From assembly GCF_049309525.1 (NCBI RefSeq), contig NC_133376.1:45644109-45708108 (forward strand): DNA of 64,000 nucleotides, written 5' to 3'. Position numbers and translations under genes: made by a program. Below, piece by piece: positions 1 to 10,849 of the stretch (within the stretch, counting starts at the first letter, position 1; each line of letters begins with the position of its first letter). Under the pieces are notes generated by a model. The model saw nothing but the letters and a program-made list of their open reading frames with translations. It was not told where the DNA came from and did no database searches. Origin of the DNA: Garra rufa (Eukaryota; Chordata; Actinopteri; Cypriniformes; Cyprinidae).

Positions 1-290
1 GAAGATGGTGACAGGGTAATATGTATTGTATTTTATTGTATGGTACTTAATGTTCTTCCGCACATGTGGTTGTTTGGAGAAAGTGTTTTTTAACTTAAGT
101 GGGAAGGAATATGGTAGATGTATACTGGGAGTTGTCCAGCAGGGGGCGGTGCTGGAAGAAGAAGTGCCAGGTAGCACAATGGCCATGCTAAAATGTGTTT
201 GTCTTGCTGCTGAGATGGGTCCTCAATAAAGTGACCATCAGGAATTTCTAGCTTGGCTGTGTTTCCTTTTTTGGGTATCTCAAGATACTA
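1..290 (+). repeat. possible 3' part of an LTR or other retroelement
   Basis: There is no convincing coding frame here. An AATAAA signal lies near 226-231, and the block closes near 290 in a TACA-type end that would suit the 3' edge of an LTR. The window starts inside the block, so no 5' edge or partner LTR can be seen. It also holds a perfect match to the CTCF core consensus (CCAGCAGGGGGCGG, 136-149). The retroelement reading is an inference from the poly(A) signal and the ending only. The 67-codon frame in this stretch looks like chance. Confidence 0.25.
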
Positions 291-569
291 CAATGACAGT
301 CCACCACAATTAGTCATATGTGAATAAATGCAAATATTCGCTAAAAACAGTCAGTAAAGACAGTGATGATGCGGTCAGGACCGTGGCGCCGGCTTGCTTT
401 GAATATGTTTGGTGATTGTGCCCGCGCCAGCTCCGTGTCTCGCGCAAAGTAAAGTAATGGTAAAGTTATAATTATTATCGATTACTGATTTAAATCAGTA
501 TATAACAAAAACAATACCTTACAAATAAAAAGAAGCAGGTGAATGAAGCATATACCCACTTCTAAAGGC
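291..569. other. unassigned AT-rich DNA
   Basis: I see no gene, tandem repeat or recognisable element here. It separates the retroelement-like block from the hAT-type element. Confidence 0.4.
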
Positions 570-787
570 ACCACTACCAGGGGCGTCGTAGTTGGGTGAA
601 AAGGGGGACTAAATTACCAGGGCCCCAAGTGGGGGGAGGGCCCCTGAGGAGTGAAATTTTATTTTCCTTTAAATATAATTTTAAGATCACAATAAATGTT
701 GTTAACTAATGTAAATCAGTGATGCGCGGGTCAATGTATAAACAACCCTAATCCGACCGACGTTTTCAACTAACGCAACTCGGACCG

Positions 788-827
788 CAAAAAAAAAAGA
801 AAGAAAAAAAAAAGAAAGAAAGAAACT
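788..827 (+). repeat. polypurine A/GAAA tract
   Basis: A run of A interrupted by single G residues (A-rich, GAAA-like) lies inside the hAT-type element. It is low complexity and accounts for the Phe/Leu-rich reading frame on the opposite strand. Confidence 0.8.
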
Positions 828-2398
828 ATTGTACCCGACCCGCTTCCTGTCTAATATTTGCGACTGACACCAGCGATTATATGCGGCTATATGCGGTGGA
901 GATTCGTTCACTGTCAAACATCATTTGGCATTAATTAGGTAATTTTGTCAAAATAAATGTTCTTGATTACAAGAAAAATACAGATTGTTCTTGTTGTGAT
1001 TTATTTTGTCTTTCCTTTATACAGATTTAAATAGTTTCGTTTTTGAAGTACTCTAAATTATGTCAGTGATTCTACACGATTAAATATGATCAAGAATTAT
1101 TTTATTTCGATCTACAGTGTAATAAGAGTTTAGAAAAAGATTAGCCTATAGCCATAAATTATATATATATAATTTCTTTTTTCTTTTTTATATTCCTTTT
1201 TTCTTAACTTTTAACTTCTTTTAAAAATTATCAAGAATATTAAATCGACTTAATAGGCTAGGTTAATGAATTTTCTTATACAAACATAATGAATGCAATT
1301 CAAAACGAAGTTTTTATAGATAAATTCAGGAATTATGAATATGACAAAATAATATTATTTTATATATATTAATTGTATAGCTATAATAGTTGTATCAAAT
1401 GAATAAGGAAATTATAGTGCCTTGAATTTATTAAGTAGGCTAATGTTTAATTTCGTTCGTTTCGCTCTCTGGAAATGTAAAGAAAAAATACAGTTTTTAC
1501 TTGGAATTCGTTTTTAAATCCCTGGTTTTAAACAAGCATAGACATGAGATCATTTATATGTTATTGCTTGAATAAACGTTTAAAATAGTGCTAGAAATGT
1601 TATAATTAAGGAAATTAAACAGACCTAGGCATTTGAAAAGACATAGTGAAATGTGTCTAATAATTCCAAAAAGAAAGAGAAGCATTGGACATAATCAAAA
1701 TATTCGAGACATTTATTAGGAATACCATTTTCTTAACAATTTAAGATGCTGCATGTGTTTATCCGGTCTAATCGAAGTGTGCGTCTCTCCTGCGACTTTC
1801 CCAACAAAAATCCCACCCCCTCTCAGAAAATACATAAAACTGACATTACTATATGCGTTTAAAAGTACTGTAGCCTGTTAAAATGGTACAATGGCATTGA
1901 TCAGTTCAACGTGTTGGAAATCGGGCATTTTGTCCCGCGTCAGCATTTATTCAACATAGCGCTCAACATTCAAAAGGTAAATATTATTCAGCCAATAAAG
2001 TGTAGGTCTATGTATTTCATAGAAATAGTCTAGTACTATACAAACTACAAAGGTTTAATTGTCATCTTTATTTCAAACAACCATTATTTTGGATGACTCG
2101 TAACTGCGGGTAACTGTTTTGGATTTTGGATCAACACGTCCCCCTCACTTTTAGAAACAGGTGATTCTGTCCCCCGCACTTTTTTTTGACATAGCGCCAA
2201 TATTTCCGCCCCTGGTCTCTGATTTGTTACTTAGATTTGAGTGAAGTAACATTTAGCCAATCACAGCGCGAATCTCTTGGGCGTCTGCCATGAGCTTCAA
2301 ATCTTGTTGCTCTTGTAAACAGAATGTATTATACTGTATGAACATCACCTTTGGGTCACATGACCATACTGTCCCCCCCACGCGATCGATGTACTACG

Positions 2399-2440
2399 CC
2401 CCCCCCCCCTTTTTTTTTGGAGGGGGGGGGGGGGGGGGGG
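2399..2440 (+). repeat. C11-T9-GGA-G19 homopolymer block
   Basis: Eleven C are followed by nine T, GGA, and about nineteen G. The C and G runs can pair as a hairpin, and the G run can form a quadruplex. It lies about 50 bp inside the right end of the hAT-type element. The exact run lengths may not be reliable in a draft assembly. Confidence 0.85.
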
Positions 2441-2676
2441 CTTAGCCGAGTCAGTGCACAGGGCCCAGAATTCCCAGCGACGCCCCTGACCACTACACCA
2501 CTGGTTGCAATGAAATCCGCAACAGAACTGGTGTGTGTCTCCAAGCAACCGCAGTGTTTCGTTAATGAAGAAATCTGCAGCTTTGAACGATTCGGAGAGT
2601 CAGTGAACTACAGCCATTTGCTTCCTTACTGAAAGAATGAAAGACGAGACGCCTCACTCATTAAGACAGTGACTGC

Positions 2677-2690
2677 CGCCACCTACTGGC
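2677..2690 (-). promoter_or_regulatory. CTCF-consensus motif, isolated
   Basis: The minus strand reads CCAGTAGGTGGCGG, matching CCASYAGRKGGCRS at all 14 positions. It stands alone between the hAT-type element and the next transposon. This is a motif match only; binding is not shown. Confidence 0.45.
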
Positions 2691-2742
2691 GATATTAGTT
2701 ATAAATCTAATCACTTAATTTTGTCATTATTTATTGCTTTTG

Positions 2743-3073
2743 TGTGACCTTGGACCACATAACCAGTCATAAGGTTTTTTTTTATTTTTATTGAGATTTA
2801 TACATAGTCTGAAATGGTGTATTCCACCATTTTCATTGATGTATGGTTTGTTAGGATAGGACAATATTTGGCTGAGATACAACTATTTAAAAATCTGGAA
2901 TCTGATGGTGCAAAAAAATCTAAATATTTAGAAAATCACCTTTAAAGTTAAAAAATTAAGTTATTAGTAATGCATATAATTATTAACAAAATAAAGTTTT
3001 GATATATTCACAGTAGGAATTCAAATACATTCATGGAACATGATCTTTACTGGTTTTGTGCTGCAGGGTCACA
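2743..3073. mobile_element. short non-autonomous DNA transposon with TGTGACC ends
   Basis: The left end reads TGTGACCTTGGACCACATAA and continues ACCAGT. The right end is ACTGGTTTTGTGCTGCAGGG followed by TCACA. Together they form an imperfect inverted repeat of about 25 bp. The 331-bp body has no reading frame. I recognise the terminus (TGTGACCCTGGACCAC) and interior phrases such as GATGTATGGTTTGTTAGGAT as a very abundant cyprinid repeat. This copy is shorter than versions I remember. The transposon class is not assigned. Confidence 0.8.
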
Positions 3074-3179
3074 TATTAATAATACACTTAATGGAATGTT
3101 AAGAACATGACATAAAAGATGCCTCTATAAAAAGTCAAAATTCATGTGTAAATCAATTTAAAGGGGAAAATTGTATCCC

Positions 3180-3257
3180 TTAAATACTGTGGGGGTACTC
3201 AGAAGAATGTTAAATGCCCCAGGGGGTACACCACTGTAAAAAGTTTGAGAACCACTG
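3180..3257. mobile_element. terminal fragment of a second hAT-like element
   Basis: Read on the minus strand, the segment begins CAGTGGTTCTCAAACTTTTT at 3257, the typical terminal inverted repeat of Charlie-like hAT elements. No matching opposite end was found upstream, so this is a solo end or a truncated copy. Confidence 0.55.
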
Positions 3258-4080
3258 ATCTAGACTATATTACTCACCACAATTTATGTCATTTGTAATC
3301 AGTAACAGACTACACTTTAATCTACCCAGCGCTGCCAGCAAACAGGTTAGATGAGCGATCAGTTATACAAAGTTGCCCTGGTCAACAGACATTATTCAAA
3401 AAAGCCTGACATTTGAATGATCTGACTGACCAATAGGAATCAAGTATTCCAGAGTGTAGTGTAATAAGCAACAACAGAAGACTGCAGTACTTTGCAGCAC
3501 ACTACAGTCCAGTGCCAAGTCCACTCAACACCTCTGGCTCTATTAAACACTCCAGCACACTGAGCTGCACTATAATTCAGGCTGCACCAAACCGAATAAA
3601 ACAAGACAAATCAGAATCACTCTGCACCTTTACCACCCCACCTCAGGCCGGCCAGCCAGAGAAGTGTGACGGTGGTTTACTTATCTGCTTCTGCTTATTT
3701 GCATAGACAATCTCCCCTCACAGGAACAGCAGCTGCAGAGTTCTCTAAGAATGATCCAGCCTGCATCACAATCACCCCTAACGAGATCATTACTCTCTCT
3801 TCTTACTAATATGCTCTTGTCATTGTTAGGCAAAGACATCTGCAGTCCAGAGGTCACACTTCTTAACCCAGTTGTTAACTCAGGCCATGCAGTATGTAGC
3901 AATAAACTGGACTGGTTTCAGCAAAGAAATAGCTATTAGTCAAAATGTTATTTTATTAAAGAATGAGAGCTAAATTATAGTCTATGTGTGCAAATTAACT
4001 ACTTCTTCAGTCATTTTTAAGTTTAAACACTGGGAAGTGAGCTTGCTTTTTCGTTTGAACCCTAAAGGTACTGCAGGCAA
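3258..4080. other. unassigned single-copy-looking DNA
   Basis: I see no gene, RNA or repeat signature. Short frames of 62-73 codons overlap on both strands and show no recognisable protein family. Confidence 0.4.
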
Positions 4081-4082
4081 CC

Positions 4083-5240
4083 AACAGCGCATAGTGCTGA
4101 AACCCTATTGCAATTGTTAGAATGGCCAAGGATCAGTAATCTCCCAAGTAAAACTGATCGTGCAGACCAAACCGTATGTCGTAAAGACTTGAAACTTGGA
4201 GTGATGGTAGTACTCACATCGCCAACAATGTCACCAATGCTCGCCCCAATTGGCCTGACGGGGGCGCTACAGCGCTCAAAAGTAGAAAACTTCATAACTC
4301 CTAAACCGTCAGTCGCAGACTCAAATGTCTTTTGTCGTTGAAATCCTTGGCTCACGCTGGAAAAAGCACATGATTCAGATTTCATCGTGAGCCGTGAAAT
4401 TTTCGGGTATTTAGTTTTTTTTTTGTTTGTTTTTTTTAAAAAACCCTACTTTTGCAAACTAGTGCAAGGTTTTTCTCTCGATCAGAACCAAACCAGTGCA
4501 GAAAGGTTCTCTGAAGAGTGAATATCAGTAATTATCCAAAAAAGTCAAACTTTCAACTCACTGTCGCGAAGGGATGCCAAAACGTTTGAAAGAGGTGGGG
4601 TCACTTTTAATAAAACGCCTATAAACTCCTGAATGGAATGAGATTTCTTCACCAAACTCAGTACACTTATGTAAGAGCTCAATCTGAGGTCACAGGACAA
4701 AAATCACGGAGCTTGGCCACTTGGTGGCACTATAAGAGGGAAACCCATAAAAAATGGATGTAACTACGCAACCATTTGTTATATTAACATGAAAATCGAT
4801 GTGCACTGTTGTGGTCCAAAGTGCCACAAGTGTCTATGAGGACATCTGTGTATTTCAAAAAGAAACATGGCTGCCATTGACCAATGGAGTTTGAGCACCT
4901 ATTAGACAAGGTTAACAGAGGCTGATCGGAACGAAACTCGGTGGGCCTGTTTGACTTACGGCACCAAAGGTCTGTGAGAAATTTGAAAGAAATAATTTTC
5001 ATTTGCAATGTATAGATTGTACAACATTGCAGTTTTTTTTGCACATACAGGCTTTATTTGTATCATATGATAGAACTGAACCTCTAGAACCACTGATGTC
5101 AATCAAATCATCTGTTAAATGATTGAGATGATGTAAAAAAAAACCTTTGCAAACTAGTCCAATGTTTTTCGCTCAATCAGGAAAAAAAACATTGTTGTAC
5201 AATTCTCGGACTCTCTAGGTCGATATTCATTAAAAACATG
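4083..5240 (+). mobile_element. diverged solitary member of the hairpin-headed repeat superfamily
   Basis: The start has a hairpin AGCGCATAGTGCT followed by ACCCTATTGCAATTGTT. This parallels the heads of the array elements (AGTGCGAGGACCCT then ATTGGAATTG). It is followed by the stock phrases of the superfamily: CACCAAACTCAGTACACTTA, GGTGGCACTATAA near 4724-4736, and a repeated module starting TTTGCAAACTAGT (about 4452 and 5146). No protein is encoded; stop codons occur in every frame. It is more diverged than any array copy and lies outside the array, so it is probably an older relative. The right edge is uncertain. Confidence 0.6.
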
Positions 5241-6050
5241 TTGAAATTTACCCTTACCCTTACCCCCTACATAAACATTACAAAACATAATATTTCTATG
5301 GTAAATTACCTGGATTTCTCAAAAATGCTTTTTTAGATAATTGATTTAGGAGGTAACAGGCTTGCAACATAAATGTCTTAAAGCGCTTGAACCCTGGTAA
5401 TCACTGCTTGCAGCTATATATTTCTTTTATTGATTTTAAGATGTTAGTTATGATTAAAGAAACAACATATTTTACATTAACTGCAAAATATGCATGATAT
5501 AGTGTTCTTTTAGCATGATTTGCTTATATTGCTATTCTCTGACAGAGATTTCTATGCAAAATCATGGGCAATGTAGTTTTTCACCAGAAATTCCATGGTC
5601 GAACATGATTATTTACAAAATATGTTGAAATACCGCAGGCTGATGGCTTTAGCACAAGCACATACCATCGTTTAACAACCCCTTGCCTCACAGTAGGTCT
5701 GTCTTTAATGGATTTTAAGTTATCGTTAAAATCAATTCCGCTATAAAGAAAATGAATGGGATTTGTACTTTCGGAACCTATTGCACTCTATGGACACGTT
5801 ACTATCCCTTGGGGCCACAGAAGAGGATTTCTGAAGGGCTTCTTCTAGATTTCTTTTTCTAGATACTACTAGATTTCATTCATATACACTCAGTATCAAG
5901 TAAGCTAATGTGGGAGTAACCAGAAAGATTCAGGTTGCCCAATGCACACTACCTGCCAGGACTCTCTTTTTATATCCATTTCAATATTTATAAAATATAT
6001 ATTCAAGTATTTTCAATACAAGCTTTCTCTAGGGTCAGTCCCTTCACTGC
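5241..6050. other. unassigned AT-rich DNA
   Basis: No coding frame with a recognisable family, no terminal repeats and no tandem array were seen in this stretch. Confidence 0.4.
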
Positions 6051-6370
6051 TGAGCACACATCTCTATGTTGTCCAGCAGGGGGAATCCTCTTTCTACACC
6101 CGCCGCCAACTGCCTCTCAGAGGCACATGCAGGAGGAGGAGGAGGAGGTCGATAAGCTCCTGTGGTAATGCCGGGGAGTTGTTTTATTGTGTAGTGCAGG
6201 GAGGTGACAGCTCCGGGCTGCAGTGCAGAGAGCAGGCACTGACTGATAGCCCCAGTGAGGCAGAATGAAGGGCTGAACCCCAGCCGTGGATCACTGTGGC
6301 CGGGGAGTTTCATTAACCAGGGGGTGATAATGATAATGCAGTAAACCTACTGCTGCGCTGCGCCTCCTGA
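6051..6370. other. GC-rich block of unknown role
   Basis: This is distinctly more GC-rich than its surroundings and includes a TCCAGCAGGGGG motif (about 6069-6080) and an (AGG)6 run. Frames of up to 108 codons run through it on both strands, but their composition follows the repeats and no domain is recognisable. It could be a conserved noncoding element, an untranslated exon or a decayed transposon. Confidence 0.25.
6131..6148 (+). repeat. (AGG)6 microsatellite
   Basis: Six perfect AGG units lie inside the GC-rich block. Confidence 0.9.
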
Positions 6371-6537
6371 AATGAAAACACTACATATACACTCTAATAT
6401 TTAATCACACGGCCATGTGAGCTTCACGAGAGCATTCCCTTTAGCGACTATCCGAAGCATGACGTCAAAGACAAAATGAAGAAATATTCTCCATTTCAAG
6501 CTTTTGAGAACAAAAACAATGATATATACTAAAACTA

Positions 6538-7319
6538 AGGGCTGTGCAATTAATTGAAATTCAGTTTCGTTTTCAGCTTCAAACGATTATGAAAATGCAA
6601 TAATTGAGATAAAACAATTATTGCTCCCAATGCCGTCCCTCTTTCCATTGCTGCATTTATGCTCCTCCATAAAAGCCCAATTTCACATGCAAATCAGTAA
6701 AATCATGTAACGTGACTTGCATAAAATGGGACGTGTTTTTTTTTAATGTTTATTCGATGTCGCGTGTTTAAAAGCACAAAAGAGAATTTGCGCTGTTCTG
6801 TATATGTGTTCAGAGACGGAACAGAACACGGACAAGTAAAGTGAACATTTAGCTTAAGATGCGTACCTGAACGGTCAAATACATGCAAATATATGTCAAA
6901 ATGTAGCGTTTGGTGATTATTTGCGTTGAACTTTAACTTATGTCTCAAATTAAAGTAAACAGTTGAACAGAATGAAAATGTGTGTAACAGAATATTGGAT
7001 CCGTGCAGCTCTTAAAGTGGCCACAAGTAATATTCCTTCTGCCGTCTCTGTGCTTAATGTTAATCAAACAACAAAAGACAAAGACAAAATCACTCACTGC
7101 TCTTGATGGAGGGACTTTTGTAGTTTTTATGAGAAACAAAGCATGTTTAATTCTTACAGTGAAGACTATACTGTTTTATTTTACATTAAATTAATTACAT
7201 AAAAAAATGGTTTTTACATGGTCTTTACATGAATCAATCATATACATTTCCGGACCCACTTATAATCATGTTAAATTATCATGATTACAATATTCACCAA
7301 AATAATCGAGCAGCCCTAT
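6538..7319. mobile_element. non-autonomous hAT-type element (0.78 kb)
   Basis: The left end reads AGGGCTGTGCAATTAATT and the right end, on the opposite strand, ATAGGGCTGCTCGATTATT, giving an imperfect inverted repeat. The copy is flanked by identical 8-bp duplications TAAAACTA (6530-6537 and 7320-7327). The body is AT-rich and has no transposase frame. AGGGCTG..CGATTA ends are frequent in cyprinid non-autonomous hAT-like elements as I remember them. The 8-bp duplication supports the hAT class. Confidence 0.8.
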
Positions 7320-7349
7320 TAAAACTAATAAAATACTTGCAATTTACAC

Positions 7350-7640
7350 TAAATAAGTCAAAAGTTTGACGTCAGTCTTTGTTTATTTTTTTGTTTTGTT
7401 TTTTTGAGCAGCAAATCAGCATATTAGAATGATTTCTGAAGATTAATGTGAAACTGAAGGCTGTAGTAATGGTGCTTAAAATTTGTTTTGCATGACAGGA
7501 ATAAATTACATTTTATTGAAATATAAAACATTTTTCAAACAGCAATACTATTTCCAAATATTACTGTATTTTTGCTGCCTTGCTGGAAAAATAGGCATTG
7601 GTAAGTCATTTTGACCCCACACTTTTTAACGTTAGTGTAT
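7350..7640. mobile_element. fragment of an abundant cyprinid foldback repeat
   Basis: Diagnostic phrases are GCAAATCAGCATATTAGAAT, GATTTCTGAAG and GGAATAAATTACATTTTA, ending near CATTTTGACCCCACACTTTT. The same phrases occur in inverted form at 8560-8660. I recognise it as a ubiquitous cyprinid repeat whose ends read CATTCAAAAGTTTGGGGTCA. It has no coding capacity. Confidence 0.7.
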
Positions 7641-7644
7641 GAAA

Positions 7645-8220
7645 ATGTTATTTTGTCTGAATAAACAGCTATTTTATCATTATGTCAAAAAGCAAAGATG
7701 ATTTTTGTCTCTAGAATGGTGCAGTTACCTTTCAGCAGTAGCTAACTCATGCTAACCAAACATTGGCTGTTTGGGTTGGGTATCTATTGGAGGGCAATCT
7801 GTGGCATTTATACCGAACAGTTTGCACAATTTGCCCTTGGCGTCTGAATGGTGGAAGGACTGCTATCAGCGAGAGCCGTGTAGACTGTCTCTGTGGATTT
7901 ACCTGTGTAGGGCTAAGGGAACCAGAGACTAATCTCACTGCACCTATTACAAGCAGCCCAGAGGCAAACTAAGGATTACAACAGTGGGATTCAGGATTTA
8001 TTCTCAGCTTTCTGAGCCACTTGAAAGATTTCACCATGCCAACTCACATTACTCTATGAATGGAAGGAGCATTAATGTTTCAACTTCAACTCGTATTATG
8101 ATGGTTTCTGTCTTAGCATGCTCAAGCCATGAGAGGAGATTAAACCGGTACCTTAAAATATGATGACTTCCTATGGGGAAGGATGACCTTTTTATTAAAA
8201 TATAATGGCTATAGACTATT
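7645..8220. other. unassigned DNA
   Basis: A slightly GC-richer patch at 7740-8040 has overlapping short frames on both strands, but no recognisable protein, splice-site-bounded exon or repeat was found. Confidence 0.35.
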
Positions 8221-8227
8221 ATTCCAA

Positions 8228-9360
8228 ATTTTGGGGTCAGAAAGATTTTATAAAAAATAAATAAATAAATACAAGGAGGCATAATTAAAACCAAACCAAA
8301 AAGTAACAGTAAATACATTTATAATGTTACAAAAAAATCTATTATATTGTATTCATCAGAGAATCCTGAAAAGTATTATAGTTTTAAAAAAAAAAAGTAA
8401 TATATATAAGAAGTTTCTTCTGCTCACCAAGCCTGAATTTATTTGATCCAAAGTACAGCAAAAACAGTAAAATTTTGAAACATTTTTTTTACTATTTAAA
8501 ATAACTATTTAAAATAAAATATACTTCTTTTAAAATGTAATTTATTCCAGTGATCAAAGCTGAATTTTCAGCATCATTACTCTTCAGTAGTCTTCAGTGT
8601 CACATGATCCTTCAGAAATCATTCTAATATGCTGATTTGCTGTTCAAGAAACATTTATTATTATAATCAATATTTTTTCAGGATTCTTTGATGAATAGAA
8701 AGATCCAAAGATCAGCATTTACCTGAAATAAAAAGCTTTTGTAACATTATACACTATGCCATTCAAAAGCTTGGAGTGAGTATATATTTTTTTCTTGAGG
8801 GAAAAGAAATTATAGGAATGTAATACTTTTATTTAGCAAGGGTGCTTTAAATTGCTTTAAAGTGATTATAAAGACATTTATAATGTTAAAAACGATTTCT
8901 ATTTCAGATAAATGCTGTTCTTTGTCAAGAAACATGAAAAAAAACTTAACTTTCAACATTATAATAATAAATGTTTTTCAGAAGCAAATCAGAATATTAG
9001 AATGATTTCTGAAGGATCATGTGACTGGAGTAATGATACTAAATCAATAAACATAAATACAAATTCTGCTTTGAAATCACATGAATAAATTGCATTTTTA
9101 AAACATATTAAAATGAAAACAGTTTTTTAGTAGTACAAATTTTTGCTGTACTCTGGATCAAATAAATGCAGGCTTGGTGAGCAGAAGAGACTTAAAAAAA
9201 AAAAAAATATATATATATACATATACATATACATGAAAATTCAATTTCGATCACAGGAATAAATGACATTTTACAATATATCAGCGTAGAAAACTGTTAC
9301 TTTAAATTTTTACAAATATTTTACAATATTACCATTTTTATTTGTGAGCTTAAGAGACCT
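8228..9360. mobile_element. cluster of copies of the cyprinid foldback repeat
   Basis: Three adjoining pieces of one family are present. One is at 8228-8400 (TTGGGGTCAGAAAG start). The second is a foldback at 8403-9196, whose left arm (TTCTGCTCACCAAGCCTG) reappears inverted at its right end (CAGGCTTGGTGAGCAGAA). The third is a tail piece at 9236-9360. The foldback centre is near 8780, at CATTCAAAAGCTTGGAGT. No protein is encoded. Confidence 0.75.
9193..9234 (+). repeat. A-run, (AT)n and (ACAT)n microsatellite
   Basis: A poly-A run passes into AT dinucleotides and then ACATAT units at the right edge of the foldback repeat. Confidence 0.85.
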
Positions 9361-9746
9361 GAATTGAATTGTGAATTACAATTAAACAGTGGTGTATATT
9401 ATTACTTTATTAAATATATTACAATATTTTATTTGTTCTGTGAAATGTTCTGCAGACCCCTAAGCATCCCTCTTAAGGACACTAGTTTGACTAGTATACT
9501 AGTAAATCTAGGTTGTGATTTTTATTTTCATCCGCAATAAAGGCCAAGTTCTGAAAGCCCTGAATGTGGCACCATGCCATTTTTCGTCAGACTCTGCTCT
9601 TCGATGCCCTGATGAAATTTTTACTGTATTCTGTAACCTGAATGCAACTATGAGGACACTGAAGGTTTGAATCCCCAACACAGTGAATATTCATCACAGT
9701 GGTTTAGGGCTGATAGACGGAGTGTGTTTGGACTGAAAAGGCTCAC
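9361..9746 (-). other. presumed intron downstream of the glycine receptor exon
   Basis: The sequence immediately 3' of the exon on the minus strand starts with the donor GTGAGC. The rest is non-coding, with no recognisable repeat after 9361. The next exon, which should carry TM4, was not found down to coordinate 1. Confidence 0.45.
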
Positions 9747-9893
9747 CTTAAGATGCCTTCTCCTCCTCTGGAAGCGCAGCAGCTCCTTGTGTTGGCGCGC
9801 GATGAAGTTGACGGCCGCATACTCCAGCAGAGCAGAGAAGACGAAGAGAAGGCACACTGCCATCCAAATGTCAATGGCTTTCACATACGAGAC
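9747..9893 (-). CDS. glra1: glycine receptor alpha subunit, one internal exon (TM3)
   Basis: Inhibitory glycine receptors are pentameric Cys-loop chloride channels of the neuronal plasma membrane. This exon gives 49 codons with no stop. It begins VSYVKAIDIWMAVCLLFVFS, continues through the rest of TM3 (LLEYAAVNF), and ends in the basic start of the large intracellular loop (RQHKELLRF then RRRRHLK). It is bounded by a consensus acceptor (CTGCAG, 9894-9899) and donor (GTGAGC, 9741-9746), and both junctions are phase 0, as in vertebrate GLRA genes. KELLRF and RRRRHLK fit alpha1 best and alpha3 next; alpha2 and alpha4 usually have KEFLRL or KEFIRL. No other exon of the gene was recognised here: the TM1-TM2 exon should lie above 9893 and the TM4 exon below 9747. 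The receptor assignment is secure; the paralogue is less so. Confidence 0.88.
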
Positions 9894-10666
9894 CTGCAGC
9901 AAGACGAAACCAACAGGATTGGCAACGAGCAACGAGGAACAACTCTGAGTCACCGCCTGGCTGAAAGTTCACTCACTGAGTCACTCGCTTAGCTCAAGTG
10001 CTCAAAACTTTCCAGTTGAGAAAATCGCAAAATATGCCCATTACAGGGAAGAATACCTTTCATCTGAAAATCCAGAGAGCTGAAAGGAGTATTCTACCCA
10101 GCCTGAGATAGAGGATCAAAGCGTTAATGAATAAAATAGGCCAATTTTAAGAATTTAGGCTTAGCAGCGCAGCAACAGAGTCTTTATGCACGTTTTTTTT
10201 TTTTGTGTGAGTGCGATCGTCGTCAGAAAGTGGCCCGGTCTCGGCGCATATATGCGATTGAAGTGCGCTCCGGGAGACGTGCTGAGAGCTGCTTCTTTGG
10301 CCTGGAAAAGAGCTCGGATGCTGGCCCGACCGCTTGGCTGAGACTCACTTTATTTGACAAGCCAGTGACCAAAGCGGTTGTGGAGTTTAGGTGGCATTAC
10401 AGAGCACACGGTTCACAAAGCATTGTTGAAATGATGGGGGTGCGCTGGGCTGAGACAGAGCTGATGAAATACTCCACTCTGATCTTCACTGCTAATCTCA
10501 GATGCTCCTACTGAAATTCGTTAATTGAAACTTTAGTAATTATTTGCATCAATAACACCTACTATCAAACCTAATAGTCTTTTTAGACAAAAGACTAAGC
10601 TGTGTAGATAAATGTAGGAAGATACAGGGGAGGTAAAAAAAAAAAGGCATGATCATTACTGCGGCA
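9894..10666. other. presumed intron with an unexplained GC-rich frame
   Basis: On the minus strand this is upstream of the receptor exon and should be intron. It contains a poly-T run (about 10194-10204) and a GC-richer block at 10203-10514 with a 103-codon plus-strand frame. That protein matches no family I know and has no domain, signal or membrane segment. No TM1-TM2 exon of the receptor was found. It may be a chance frame in a conserved or transposon-derived block. Confidence 0.3.
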
Positions 10667-10849
10667 TAGGGATGGGCGATCTGCACAAAATATCATATTG
10701 TGATCTTATAAGACAAAATCATGATCTGAACTGTGATCTTCCCAGTTTTGAGATGTCTTATCGGATATATCTAGAGTGGAACAAGCCTATGGACACATCT
10801 GTTTGCACAATTTAAAACGAGTGTTAATTTTGTCAGCTATTTTTACTAA

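Larger units (their letters stand above)
578..2488. mobile_element. non-autonomous hAT-type DNA transposon (1.9 kb)
   Basis: The left end begins CAGGGGCGTCG (578-588) and the right end is its reverse complement CGACGCCCCTG (2478-2488), giving an 11-bp perfect terminal inverted repeat. Both sides carry an identical 8-bp target duplication, ACCACTAC (570-577 and 2489-2496). An 8-bp duplication with a CAGGGG-type end is the signature of the hAT superfamily. The interior is AT-rich, has stop codons in all frames and contains no transposase, so this is a non-autonomous or decayed copy that would have been mobilised in trans. Remnants of GC-rich subterminal sequence lie inside both ends. The ends and duplication are read directly; the superfamily follows from established hAT features. 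Confidence 0.88.

Noticed and set aside
3512..4385. Short overlapping frames of 62-107 codons on both strands
   Set aside because: No recognisable family and no splice-site-bounded exon; part of the stretch is a repeat-superfamily remnant.
5942..6313. Frames of 108 (plus) and 89 (minus) codons in the GC-rich block
   Set aside because: Poly-Arg and poly-Pro come from the (AGG)n repeat. There is no domain and both strands are open.
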